The notes beneath the pieces were generated by a model. The model did not search any database and was not told the origin of the DNA. It saw only the letters and a list, made by a program, of their open reading frames with translations. A stretch of 37,511 nucleotides of DNA from Pseudoselenomonas ruminantium (lineage in GTDB: Bacteria; Bacillota; Negativicutes; Selenomonadales; Selenomonadaceae): assembly GCA_902780915.1 (NCBI GenBank), contig CACZHK010000021.1, positions 1 through 37,511 of the forward strand. Direction: 5' to 3'. Below, one piece after another: positions 8,255-17,907 of this stretch. The position numbers and the translations under genes were made by a program. How positions within the stretch are numbered: the stretch's first letter is position 1; every line of letters begins with the position of its first letter.

Positions 8255-8706
8255 AGGCAGTAGTTACGCGGGTGAAATCCGCTTCGGTTTCTATTGAGGG
8301 GAAGGTTGAGGGAGCCATAGGCCATGGGTATCTGGTGTTCCTGGGCGTAGGCCAGGAGGATACGGAGGCCGAGGCAGACTATTTGGCAGAAAAAATCGTC
8401 CACCTGCGGGTCTTTGAGGACGAGCAGGGAAAGATGAACCTGAATCTCGAGCAGGTGGGAGGACAGATATTGGTGGTATCTCAGTTCACCCTCTATGCCG
8501 ACCTAAGCAGCCGCCGTCCCGGTTTTTCTCATGCGGCACCGCCTTCACTGGCAAAGCCCCTTTATAACTGCTTCATGGAGCAGCTGAAGTCAAAGGGCTT
8601 CGCTCCCCAGCATGGCATTTTCGGGGCGGATATGCAGGTGGAATCTATCAATGACGGCCCGGTGACCTTGATTTTCGATACTGATGAAATGAGGAAGAAG
8701 AAATGA
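8251..8706 (+). CDS. dtd: D-aminoacyl-tRNA deacylase
   Basis: DTD removes D-amino acids (and glycine from tRNA-Ala) wrongly attached to tRNA. The 151-residue product is normal length. It has MKAVVTRVKSASVSI at the N terminus, the family motif SQFTLYADLSSRRPGF (the S-Q-F-T active-site strand), and the C-terminal FGADMQVESINDGPVT that provides the Gly-cisPro-type pocket partner and NDGPVT signature. It overlaps the hydrolase upstream by 4 bases and the exported protein downstream by 4 bases. This links a translation quality-control enzyme to envelope genes only by transcript, not by obvious function. Confidence 0.95.
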   Translation: MKAVVTRVKSASVSIEGKVEGAIGHGYLVFLGVGQEDTEAEADYLAEKIVHLRVFEDEQGKMNLNLEQVGGQILVVSQFTLYADLSSRRPGFSHAAPPSLAKPLYNCFMEQLKSKGFAPQHGIFGADMQVESINDGPVTLIFDTDEMRKKK

Positions 8707-9383
8707 TGAAAAAGATAGGAACCAGCTTGGCTGTGCTGGCTTGTCTGAACATAATTGCGCCAGCTTGTTCAGACAGTATTTTCGCACCTGTGCCAACAGA
8801 AGCTGCCAAAGTCCTTTTGCAGGACAGTGATTTCGGCTACAAGGGGCTGAGGCTGGGAGATGGAGTTGACCGGATGAAAGATGCTCTGGGAGAACCTCTC
8901 TATGACAAGGATCAGACAATGCAGGGCGTGCCTATGACCATTTATGAATATCAAGGAGTCAAGGTGGGCATTGTGAAGGCTACGGGCAAGGTGGCAGATA
9001 TTGTCCTGTCCGGCAAGGACTACACTTTGCGCCGCAATGTGCGGCAGGGGGCCACCTCCTATTGGCTGGAAAAGACTTATGGCAAGACAACGCGGCAGTG
9101 GAAAGACGGTGTGCCTTATTTCATCTACGACCGCCCCGGGCATCCTCATGAGCATCTGCTCTTGGAGCTGGATAGCGAGTCGTGGGCGCTGGCAGGTGCC
9201 CGCATTACAGCGTTGCCGCTCACACCGGAGGAAGCGGAACGCATGGTGATCGAAGGCTCTGACATCGAGGAAGGGCTGGAGGATGCGGCCTTGGCGGAAC
9301 GATTTGAGACCAAGGAAATAGATATCTCGGCTCTGCCTAAGGGTGAATTGCCCCACCTCAGAATAGGAGGAAAGGCTGAATGA
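8703..9383 (+). CDS. Exported protein of unknown function with two similar lobes
   Basis: I do not recognise a named family. Residues 1-22 look like a signal peptide (MMKKIGTSLAVLACLNIIAP); the following Ala-Cys resembles a weak lipobox, so a lipoprotein is possible. The mature part seems bipartite: GLRLGDGVDRMKDALGEP followed by a YEYQGVKVGIVK strand, then RNVRQGATSYWLEKTYGK followed by PYFIYDRP and LLLELDSE strands. This is the helix-then-strands layout of SmpA/BamE-like or beta-lactamase-inhibitor-like folds, suggested only by pattern. The tail after residue 180 is acidic. ATG 8703 overlaps the dtd stop; ATG 8706 is equally possible. It overlaps the YitT-type gene by 4 bases. Confidence 0.75.
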   Translation: MMKKIGTSLAVLACLNIIAPACSDSIFAPVPTEAAKVLLQDSDFGYKGLRLGDGVDRMKDALGEPLYDKDQTMQGVPMTIYEYQGVKVGIVKATGKVADIVLSGKDYTLRRNVRQGATSYWLEKTYGKTTRQWKDGVPYFIYDRPGHPHEHLLLELDSESWALAGARITALPLTPEEAERMVIEGSDIEEGLEDAALAERFETKEIDISALPKGELPHLRIGGKAE

Positions 9384-10315
9384 TACAGCTGAAGATGCTT
9401 GAACACCGTCTCCTGCGGTATCTTGGTATCTCTCTTGGCTGCCTGATTGCCAGTTGCTCCATCAATCTCTTCTTGGTGCCGGCGCACCTCCTGACTGGCG
9501 GTGCCACGGGTATCGCCATCATCGTCTATTATCTGAGTCATCTGCCCATCGGCTTGCAGACCTTCTTATACAATATTCCCTTGCTGCTGGCGGCTTGGAA
9601 AACCCTGGGCAAAGGATATACCTTTGATGTCATCATCGGCACGGCTATCTTTTCCTTCTTCCTGGATTTCACCAGGCCCCTCAATGCTTACGCTCCTGTC
9701 AATGACATCATGCTCTCCGCCATCTTTGGCGGTGTCTTCAATGGCATAGGCTACGGCATTGTTTTCCGCATGAATGGCAGCACAGGCGGATTCGACATCA
9801 TCGGAGCCATTGTGAAGAAGTATTATTCACTGAATATGGGGGGCGTGATCTTCGCCTTCAACTGTTTGATCATGGCGGCGGCAGCCTTTCTCTTCGGCGT
9901 GGCTCCTGCCATGTTCACCCTCATCTGCATGTATATGAACGGCACGGTGACTGACAAGGTCATCGCAGGCTTCAACCGGCGCAAGGCGGTGCTCATCATC
10001 TCCGACCAGGCCCAGCATATCGCTGAGGGCATCATCACCGAGGTGGGGCGGGGGGTCACCTTCCTGCACGGGCAGGGAGCCTTTACCCGCAAGGAGCGCA
10101 ATGTGGTCTTCGTGGTGGTGAATCTCACTCAGGTGTCGAAGATCAAGCTCATTGCCAACCTCTTCGACCCCGGAGCTTTCATGATTGTGATTTCAGCCAA
10201 TGAGGTCATGGGCCGCGGCTTCAGCACGCCGGGGGTTGATATAGAGGAAATGCTCAGGCGCAGGAAAAAGAAGATGGAAAAGGAAAATCTCAGGCAAGCA
10301 GATAGGAAACGGTAG
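9380..10315 (+). CDS. YitT-family membrane protein with DUF2179 domain
   Basis: The 311-residue product begins with about five to six hydrophobic segments (roughly residues 13-33, 38-55, 60-72, 82-97, 108-128, 150-185), then a soluble C-terminal domain from about 205. Characteristic elements are LLTGGATGIAII, GIVFRMNGSTGGFDII and the C-terminal NRRKAVLIISDQAQHIAEGI...GRGVTFLHGQGAFTRKE, followed by DPGAFMIVISANEVMGRGF. That arrangement defines the YitT/DUF161 plus DUF2179 family, whose transport substrate is not established. The basic tail (RRRKKKMEK) ends in the cytoplasm. It starts inside the stop of the exported protein gene, and the ArnT-like gene starts 33 bases later. Confidence 0.9.
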   Translation: MIQLKMLEHRLLRYLGISLGCLIASCSINLFLVPAHLLTGGATGIAIIVYYLSHLPIGLQTFLYNIPLLLAAWKTLGKGYTFDVIIGTAIFSFFLDFTRPLNAYAPVNDIMLSAIFGGVFNGIGYGIVFRMNGSTGGFDIIGAIVKKYYSLNMGGVIFAFNCLIMAAAAFLFGVAPAMFTLICMYMNGTVTDKVIAGFNRRKAVLIISDQAQHIAEGIITEVGRGVTFLHGQGAFTRKERNVVFVVVNLTQVSKIKLIANLFDPGAFMIVISANEVMGRGFSTPGVDIEEMLRRRKKKMEKENLRQADRKR

Positions 10316-10347
10316 ATGGAACAACCTTGCATTTGGAGGCAATGGAT

Positions 10348-11799
10348 ATGGTAGATGAAAAAAAACACCTGTGGGTGTTGGGGATATTGTGGCTGTTGCT
10401 TTATGTATTGGGCAACAACCTGCTCACTGTCACAGAACCGGTGGAGTGCAATTATGCAGAAACCGCCAGGGAAATGATTATATACAATGATTATTTCTCT
10501 CCCCGCATATTGGGAAATTTCTGGTTTGACAAGCCTATATTATACTATTGGGAACTGGCTGCTTCCTTCACTGTTTTTGGCTTGAATAATTTTGCAGCCC
10601 GCTTTCCTTCTGCCCTGATGGTGGCAGCAGCTATAGCTTTGATCTACTGGTGGGGCAAGAGATTATATGATAGCCGGGTAGCTTTCGTGGCCGCGATTTT
10701 GTTTGCTACGTCTTTGGAAACCTGGTATGTGGGCCATGCCATAATCACAGACATGACTTTGCTGGTTACGATATCCCTTACGCTCATTTGCTTTTACAGG
10801 GGATATACCGAGAAAAGAAATATATTTTTTTGCTATGCTTTTGCAGCAGCCGCCTTGGCGGTGCTTGACAAAGGTCCCATTGGCCTTTGCCTGCCTGGAG
10901 TTATCATCCTGCTCTTTTTGCTGTGGCAAAGGGATTTGCGGGTGCTGCTGGCCAAGGAGATCTTATTGGGATTTGTGCTGTTCCTGGTAGTGGCGGGCAT
11001 TTGGTATGTGCCCATGTTCATGCTCCACGGACGTGACTTCGTAGATGTTTTTTTGGGTGTGCATAACGTGATGAGAGTCACTGTGTCCGAGCACCCGCGG
11101 GATAATGTCTGGTACTACTATGTAGGAGTATTCCTGGCAGGCTTCTTCCCCTGGAGCCTGGTGGCTGTGCCTGCGGCTATAAAAAAATGGCGCAAGGGCT
11201 GGCGGCTGGAAATGACTGCCTCCACCAAATTCCTGCTGGTTTGGGCAGTGACGGTCTTTGTGGTGTTCCAGTGCTTTGCCACCAAGTACGTGACCTATAC
11301 TTTTCCCTATATGTTTCCCGTGGTGCTGTTGATGGCCAGGTATTTCTGCCAGACAGGCAAGAAGTTTTTCTACGGGGCAGCGGCCATGTCACTGGTCTAT
11401 CTGTGCCTCCTTTTTGGGGTGGCGGTGCCCAAGATGGAACTGCATTCTTCGTACCCGATGGCTATGGCAGCCAGGCCATATCTTGATAAAGGTGCTGAGC
11501 TTTACTGTTATGCCAGGAGGGGGAGTGTGATATCCTTTTCTTATTACACCGGAGCATATCCCCATGACTTGGTGGAAAGGGCAGATATTCCTGATGAGAG
11601 AAGCCTTGACTGGAGCGTTACCGATATAGTGCCCAAGAAAGATATAGACTCAGTGGATACAGGCAAGCCCCTTCTGGTTATCACCACGAAAGAGGGGATA
11701 GCGAATCTTCAGAAGAGATGGCCGGGGAACTGGCAGCAGTTAGGTGAAGGATACAAGCAGCAGCTTTATTACCGTGAGGCAGAGGAGAGAGAACTTTGA
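10348..11799 (+). CDS. ArnT/PMT-like polytopic glycosyltransferase
   Basis: The product is about 483 residues with roughly ten to twelve hydrophobic segments, of the GT-C fold group that uses polyprenyl-phosphate sugars on the outer face of the membrane. The first periplasmic loop has EPVECNYAETAREMI followed by NFWFDKPILYYWE, the acidic-residue and FDKP motif of ArnT/PMT_2 enzymes. A soluble tail follows the last span, from about residue 375. I prefer ATG 10348 because GGAGG at 10335-10339 is 8 bases away; ATG 10342 is too close. It ends within the start of the GT2 gene, so the donor-making and sugar-transferring enzymes appear coupled. Lipid A, a glycan or a protein could be the acceptor. 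Confidence 0.87.
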   Translation: MVDEKKHLWVLGILWLLLYVLGNNLLTVTEPVECNYAETAREMIIYNDYFSPRILGNFWFDKPILYYWELAASFTVFGLNNFAARFPSALMVAAAIALIYWWGKRLYDSRVAFVAAILFATSLETWYVGHAIITDMTLLVTISLTLICFYRGYTEKRNIFFCYAFAAAALAVLDKGPIGLCLPGVIILLFLLWQRDLRVLLAKEILLGFVLFLVVAGIWYVPMFMLHGRDFVDVFLGVHNVMRVTVSEHPRDNVWYYYVGVFLAGFFPWSLVAVPAAIKKWRKGWRLEMTASTKFLLVWAVTVFVVFQCFATKYVTYTFPYMFPVVLLMARYFCQTGKKFFYGAAAMSLVYLCLLFGVAVPKMELHSSYPMAMAARPYLDKGAELYCYARRGSVISFSYYTGAYPHDLVERADIPDERSLDWSVTDIVPKKDIDSVDTGKPLLVITTKEGIANLQKRWPGNWQQLGEGYKQQLYYREAEEREL

Positions 11800-12746
11800 A
11801 AAGCGTATCAATAGTTGTGCCGGTATACAATGAAGGGGACAATATTGAGCATTTTGCTGCAGCCGTAGCTGAAGAAATGGCAAGACTCGACTATGAGTGG
11901 GAGCTGATTTTTGTTGATGACGGGTCAAAGGATAACAGTCTGGAAATCATTGAGCGTCTGCATGCTGAGAACAAACATATCAAGGTTTTGGCTCTTTCCC
12001 GCAACGGTGGTCATCAGATGGCGCTGACCTGCGGCCTTGACCATGCCCAGGGGGATGCGGTCATTTCCATGGATGGTGACATGCAGCATCCGCCTGCCCT
12101 GATTCCTGAGCTTTTGCGGAATTGGGAGGCTGGCTATGAGATTGTCCAGACCATCCGCCAGGATACGCAGGGGGTCAACTGGCTGAAAAAGAAAACCTCG
12201 GAGCTGTATTACAGGCTCATAAATAAGTTGTCCAGTGTCCATATCCGCCCCGGTGGCTCAGATTTCCGCCTTTTGGACAGGCAGGCAGTGCTGGCTTTGC
12301 GCAAGTACCGAGAACATGATCGCTTCTTGCGTGGCATGGTGACCCTGCTGGGCTTCAGAATGGCGGAGGTGCCATTTGTGGCGCCGCCCCGTTTTGCAGG
12401 AAAGTCGAAGTATTCCTTTTCGAAGATGGCCAAGCTGGCAGTTGACGGCATTGTTGGCTATTCGGTAGTGCCGCTGAGGGCGGCCTTTGTGGCAGGGATC
12501 ATCCTCGCTCTCTTCAGCTTCTTGCTTTTCCTGCACGTCTTGTACGCCTATATCTGCGATGAAGCCGTATCCGGCTGGACTACCATCATGGTATGTCTCT
12601 CCCTTTTCGGCGGCACTCAGCTGATCATGCTGGGGGTGATGGGGGAGTATTTGGGACGTATCTATACGGAAGTGAAAAACCGCCCCTTGTATTTGCTGAA
12701 GAAAAATGATGTGGATGATCAGGGCAGCTGGGAAAGGAAGCAGTAG
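11796..12746 (+). CDS. Family 2 glycosyltransferase, polyprenyl-phosphate sugar synthase type
   Basis: The 316-residue product has a GT-A domain: SIVVPVYNEGDNI, IFVDDGSKDNS, MDGDMQHPP (DxD-like metal and sugar-nucleotide site) and GGSDFRLLDR. Two C-terminal membrane helices follow, at about 228-250 and 262-285. This is the layout of ArnC, GtrB and DpmA-like enzymes that load a sugar onto undecaprenyl phosphate at the cytoplasmic face. The start is TTG 11796, overlapping the previous stop (TTGA), with AGAGGAGAGAG just before. Next to the ArnT-like gene it probably makes the lipid-linked donor which that enzyme uses. The sugar cannot be told from sequence. Confidence 0.92.
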   Translation: MKSVSIVVPVYNEGDNIEHFAAAVAEEMARLDYEWELIFVDDGSKDNSLEIIERLHAENKHIKVLALSRNGGHQMALTCGLDHAQGDAVISMDGDMQHPPALIPELLRNWEAGYEIVQTIRQDTQGVNWLKKKTSELYYRLINKLSSVHIRPGGSDFRLLDRQAVLALRKYREHDRFLRGMVTLLGFRMAEVPFVAPPRFAGKSKYSFSKMAKLAVDGIVGYSVVPLRAAFVAGIILALFSFLLFLHVLYAYICDEAVSGWTTIMVCLSLFGGTQLIMLGVMGEYLGRIYTEVKNRPLYLLKKNDVDDQGSWERKQ

Positions 12747-13991
12747 ATGAAACAGGAATTATTGCAGAAATATGCCAGATTAGTGGTAAAGGTGGGGGTG
12801 AATCTTCAGCATGACCAGCTGCTGGTGGTAAATTCCCCTCTTGAATGTGCGGAATTTGCCCGCCTGATCGCCGCCGAGGCTTTCGAGGCGGGGGCTCACG
12901 ATGTGGTGGTGAGCTGGAGCGACGAGGAGCTGGCCCATATCCGCTTTGAGAAGGGTGCGAAGGAGATTTTCACGGAATTCCCCGACTGGCGGGTGCGGTT
13001 CTATCAGGACTACGCCGAGCAGGGGGCGGCCTTTGTGTCCATTGCTGCCCGCAACCCCGAGATTTTCAAGGACATCGAGCCGGAGAAGCTCACCCTCTAC
13101 GCTCAGGCGGCAGGGGCGGCTTTGCTGGAATACCGGGCCAGGCTCATGAATAACGAGAACACTTGGTGCGTGGTGTCCGTGCCCACGGCAGGTTGGGCGA
13201 AAAAAATCTTCCCTGAACTCAGCGAGGAAGAGGCAAAGGCGAGGCTCTGGCAGGAGATCTTCCGCACAGTGCGCATTGAGCCGGGCAAAGATCCAGCCGA
13301 GGCATGGCGGGAACATATCGCCACTCTGCAGAGGGCGGCGGAGTTCCTGAACAAGAAGAACTTCAAGAGCCTGCACTACAGGAACAGCCTGGGCACCGAC
13401 TTGACGGTGGAGTTGCCTGAGGGCCATATATGGGCAGGAGGAGCAGAGAAATCTGCCACGGGAGTGACCTTTGCCGCCAATATGCCTACGGAGGAAGTCT
13501 ACTCCCTGCCCCGGCGGGAAGGGGCAAACGGCACGGTTTACGCCTCCAAGCCGCTGATTTACAACGGCAACCGCATTGAGAACTTCCATCTGACCTTCAA
13601 GGAGGGCCGTGTAGTGGATTTTGGGGCGGAAATAGGGCAAGAGACCTTGAAGGAGCTCATCAACATGGACGAGGGTTCCCACTATCTGGGCGAAGTGGCC
13701 TTGGTGCCCTATGATTCGCCCATCTCGAGCAGTGGCATCCTTTTCTACAACACCCTTTTTGATGAGAACGCCGCTTGCCATCTGGCCCTGGGCAAGGCAT
13801 ATCCCACCTGCCTCAAAGGCGGGGAGAAGATGGACAGCGTGACCCTGCTGCAGCATGGGGTGAATGATTCTTTAGTCCACGAGGATTTCATGATAGGTAC
13901 GGCTGATCTCTCCATTGTGGGCACTACCCATGAAGGAGAGGAAGTGGAGATTTTCAGGGAAGGAAACTTTGCCCCCGGAGTTCTGGACTAA
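12747..13991 (+). CDS. M29-family metallo-aminopeptidase (AmpS/PepS type)
   Basis: The 414-residue product matches the M29 aminopeptidases in length and in its metal-binding residues: Glu250 (NMPTEEVYSLP), Glu316 (LGEVALVPYDSPIS), His345 (ENAACHLALG), Tyr352 (KAYP), His378 and Asp380 (VHEDFMIGT). These enzymes remove N-terminal residues from peptides with two metal ions and act as dimers in the cytoplasm. The ATG directly follows the GT2 stop codon, and AAAGGAAG upstream serves as ribosome site, so it is in the same transcript although its function is unrelated to glycosylation. The C terminus (GNFAPGVLD) is complete. Confidence 0.93.
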   Translation: MKQELLQKYARLVVKVGVNLQHDQLLVVNSPLECAEFARLIAAEAFEAGAHDVVVSWSDEELAHIRFEKGAKEIFTEFPDWRVRFYQDYAEQGAAFVSIAARNPEIFKDIEPEKLTLYAQAAGAALLEYRARLMNNENTWCVVSVPTAGWAKKIFPELSEEEAKARLWQEIFRTVRIEPGKDPAEAWREHIATLQRAAEFLNKKNFKSLHYRNSLGTDLTVELPEGHIWAGGAEKSATGVTFAANMPTEEVYSLPRREGANGTVYASKPLIYNGNRIENFHLTFKEGRVVDFGAEIGQETLKELINMDEGSHYLGEVALVPYDSPISSSGILFYNTLFDENAACHLALGKAYPTCLKGGEKMDSVTLLQHGVNDSLVHEDFMIGTADLSIVGTTHEGEEVEIFREGNFAPGVLD

Positions 13992-14032
13992 TTTGGGGAA
14001 ACTATTGAAAAAACCTCGGGAGGTAAGGTAAA

Positions 14033-14599
14033 ATGAGAGAGATAATGATATTGGCCCTGACTGCCCTGCTCCTTTTGACAGTGGGATGCTCGGCCCAGGC
14101 GGATAAAAATGGAGGCGCGAAGAAAGTGGCAAATCGCATCGCAGTTATTGAAACCAATCTTGGGACTATCGAAATCGAGCTTTTTGAGGACAAGGCACCC
14201 AAGACTACCAAGAATTTCATTGACCTGACGGAGAAAGGCTTCTATGACGGAGTTATCTTCCACCGCGTCATCGACGGCTTCATGATCCAGGGCGGCGACC
14301 CCACGGGCACCGGCATGGGCGGCCCCGGCTACACCATTGATGATGAGTTTGGCGAGGGCCTGAAGCACGACAGCGAGGGTATCCTCTCCATGGCCAATGC
14401 AGGCCCCAACACCGGCGGCAGCCAGTTCTTCATCACCCTGGACAAGACTCCCTGGTTGGACGGCCATCACGCTGTGTTCGGCAAGGTCGTGAAGGGCATG
14501 GAGGTAGTGAAGAAGATTGGCAAGGTGGATACTGACTTCTCTGACCGTCCTTTGGAGAAGGTGACGATGGAGAAGGTCACTATCAAAGAGGCGAAGTGA
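14033..14599 (+). CDS. Cyclophilin-type peptidyl-prolyl isomerase, probable lipoprotein
   Basis: The 188-residue product catalyses cis-trans isomerisation of Xaa-Pro bonds. The N terminus (residues 1-19) is a signal peptide ending LLTVGC, a slightly weak lipobox with Cys19 as the predicted lipidation site, so it is probably attached to the outer side of a membrane. The cyclophilin domain follows: [19 protein letters not shown] (active-site Arg and Gln), [20 protein letters not shown] and [12 protein letters not shown]. It is a compact bacterial form without extra domains. A GGGAGGTAAGG ribosome site precedes ATG 14033. The next gene starts one base after its stop. Confidence 0.93.
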   Translation: MREIMILALTALLLLTVGCSAQADKNGGAKKVANRIAVIETNLGTIEIELFEDKAPKTTKNFIDLTEKGFYDGVIFHRVIDGFMIQGGDPTGTGMGGPGYTIDDEFGEGLKHDSEGILSMANAGPNTGGSQFFITLDKTPWLDGHHAVFGKVVKGMEVVKKIGKVDTDFSDRPLEKVTMEKVTIKEAK

Positions 14600-14600
14600 T

Positions 14601-14864
14601 TTGGCCTATACCTACATGCTGGAATGCAGGGACGGCAGCCTGTATGTGGGCTGGACAGACGATTTGGAGAAACGCATCAGGACTCACCAGGCGGGGCGCG
14701 GGGGCAAATACACCCGGTCCCGCCTGCCTGTTCGCCTGGCCTACTTCGAGGAACTGCCGGACAAGAGTGCTGCCATGAGCAGGGAGTGGCATCTGAAGCG
14801 TCTGACTCATCAGCAGAAGCTGGCTCTCATTGACAGGGCGGGGCAAACTCTGTACAATAAATAG
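14601..14864 (+). CDS. GIY-YIG domain protein (UPF0213/YhbQ type)
   Basis: The 87-residue product consists of a single GIY-YIG nuclease-like domain: YTYMLECRDGSLYVGWTDD carries the Tyr pair, followed by the conserved Arg and His (KRIRTHQAG), KYTRSRLPVRLAYFEEL and a C-terminal helix region WHLKRLTHQQKLALI. Small stand-alone members of this group are widespread and poorly characterised; nuclease activity is possible but not assured. The only reasonable start is TTG 14601, with GAGGCGAAG at 14588-14596, one base after the cyclophilin stop. It probably shares a transcript with the genes upstream. greA follows after 31 bases. Confidence 0.88.
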   Translation: MAYTYMLECRDGSLYVGWTDDLEKRIRTHQAGRGGKYTRSRLPVRLAYFEELPDKSAAMSREWHLKRLTHQQKLALIDRAGQTLYNK

Positions 14865-14895
14865 TTAGACTAGATTAGATAAAGGGGCGTTAAAC

Positions 14896-16901
<2,006 letters not shown>

Positions 16902-16930
16902 GGGTAGATATAAAAGCATAGAACTAAAAT

Positions 16931-16980
16931 GAGCCTGTCCCCTGACTGTGAATAGTCAGGGGGCAGGCTCCTTCTTTTTC
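16931..16980 (+). terminator. Intrinsic terminator of the greA-lysS transcript, probably bidirectional
   Basis: A 17-base stem pairs 16931-16947 with 16954-16970 (one G-U), with loop GTGAAT, followed by CTTCTTTTTC. The convergent response regulator gene ends at 16979. Read on the - strand, the hairpin is followed by a weaker CATTTTAG, so it may also end that transcript. Confidence 0.92.
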
Positions 16981-17743
16981 AGCCCTTACCCATGCATCTC
17001 TCGTAGAAGAATTTTGCCAGAGTGTCCAGCAACTCTGCCTTATTGGTGGATTTCAGGATGTAGCCGTCCGGGCGCTGCTTGATGATGCGCATGACGCTTT
17101 CCCGGTCGTTGATGCCTGTCAGAAAGATGATGGGAATCCTGGAGGTGACGGGATTTTTTTGGATGCGCTCCATCACCTCATAGCCATCCATCTCCGGCAT
17201 CTCGTAATCCAGCAGCACCAGGTCCGGCTGTTCTATGTCAAGATAGTCCAGGGCCTCCTGCCCGGACTGCAGGCCCTCCACATCGTAGGAGTTCTTAAGC
17301 CAGCGGGTCATGATGGCCAGGAAATCTTCGTCATCGTCCACTATGAGCACTTGCTTGCGCCGCCTGTATTCCTGTTGCCCTTTGGCCAAATCCAGAACAT
17401 CTGCCGCCAGCTTCTTCATGTCCACCGGGGGGGTGTAGGTGCGGGTGATGCCTGCACCCTCCGGCAGGGCCTTCATTTCTTCCAGGAAATCCTTGTCGCC
17501 CAGGAGACAAAGTGATTTCCGGCTGTCCCGGCAGAGACTGGCCAGGTATGACACCAGGTTCTTTGCCTCACTGCTGTCTTCTGCTGGGTTGTAGATGAAA
17601 ATCTCGGCCTCGTGGCGGCGGCGGTTCACTTCCTCCAGGTCTTCGGCTACCTTCAATACCTGTAAGCCCGCCTCCCTAAGATTGTTTTCCACCGCACGGT
17701 CCACCAGGTACTGCTTCTTCTCTATGTATATGACTTTTTCCAT
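16979..17743 (-). CDS. Single-output-less response regulator with an N-terminal pseudo-receiver
   Basis: The product is 254 residues from ATG 17743, which is preceded by GGGAGG; an upstream in-frame ATG at 17797 lacks a site. Residues 131-250 form a complete receiver: VLIVDDDEDF (acidic pocket 136-138), phospho-acceptor Asp179 in LVLLDYEMPEMDG, Thr209 in FLTG and Lys231 in ILKS. Residues 3-120 look like a second, degenerate receiver: a VIYI strand, EIFIYNPAED where the acceptor Asp should be, a LCLLGD strand and YTPPVDMKKLAADV in the place of the usual K-P segment. There is no DNA-binding or enzymatic output domain. It lies divergent to a hybrid kinase, a likely partner. Confidence 0.85.
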   Translation of the reverse strand: MEKVIYIEKKQYLVDRAVENNLREAGLQVLKVAEDLEEVNRRRHEAEIFIYNPAEDSSEAKNLVSYLASLCRDSRKSLCLLGDKDFLEEMKALPEGAGITRTYTPPVDMKKLAADVLDLAKGQQEYRRRKQVLIVDDDEDFLAIMTRWLKNSYDVEGLQSGQEALDYLDIEQPDLVLLDYEMPEMDGYEVMERIQKNPVTSRIPIIFLTGINDRESVMRIIKQRPDGYILKSTNKAELLDTLAKFFYERCMGKG

Positions 17744-17852
17744 AGTCCCATTCCTCCCAGACCATATTATCTCCCTGTTCACTTCGCCAAAGCCCACCTA
17801 AATCCTGCCCGTGGCTGAATATTTTGCCTGTAGAAAAATTTGCACAATGGCC

Positions 17853-17885
17853 TTATAATTATAACTAACAACACAAATCCAACAA
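17853..17885. promoter_or_regulatory. Palindromic -10 region between the divergent regulator and kinase genes
   Basis: TTATAATTATAA at 17853-17864 is a perfect palindrome that supplies a TATAAT on both strands (+ 17854-17859, - 17863-17858). On the - strand a TTGTTG (17885-17880) lies 16 bases upstream. On the + strand no good -35 is visible. It may serve both genes. Confidence 0.45.
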
Positions 17886-17907
17886 TGCAATCAGGGAGGG
17901 ACTACCC

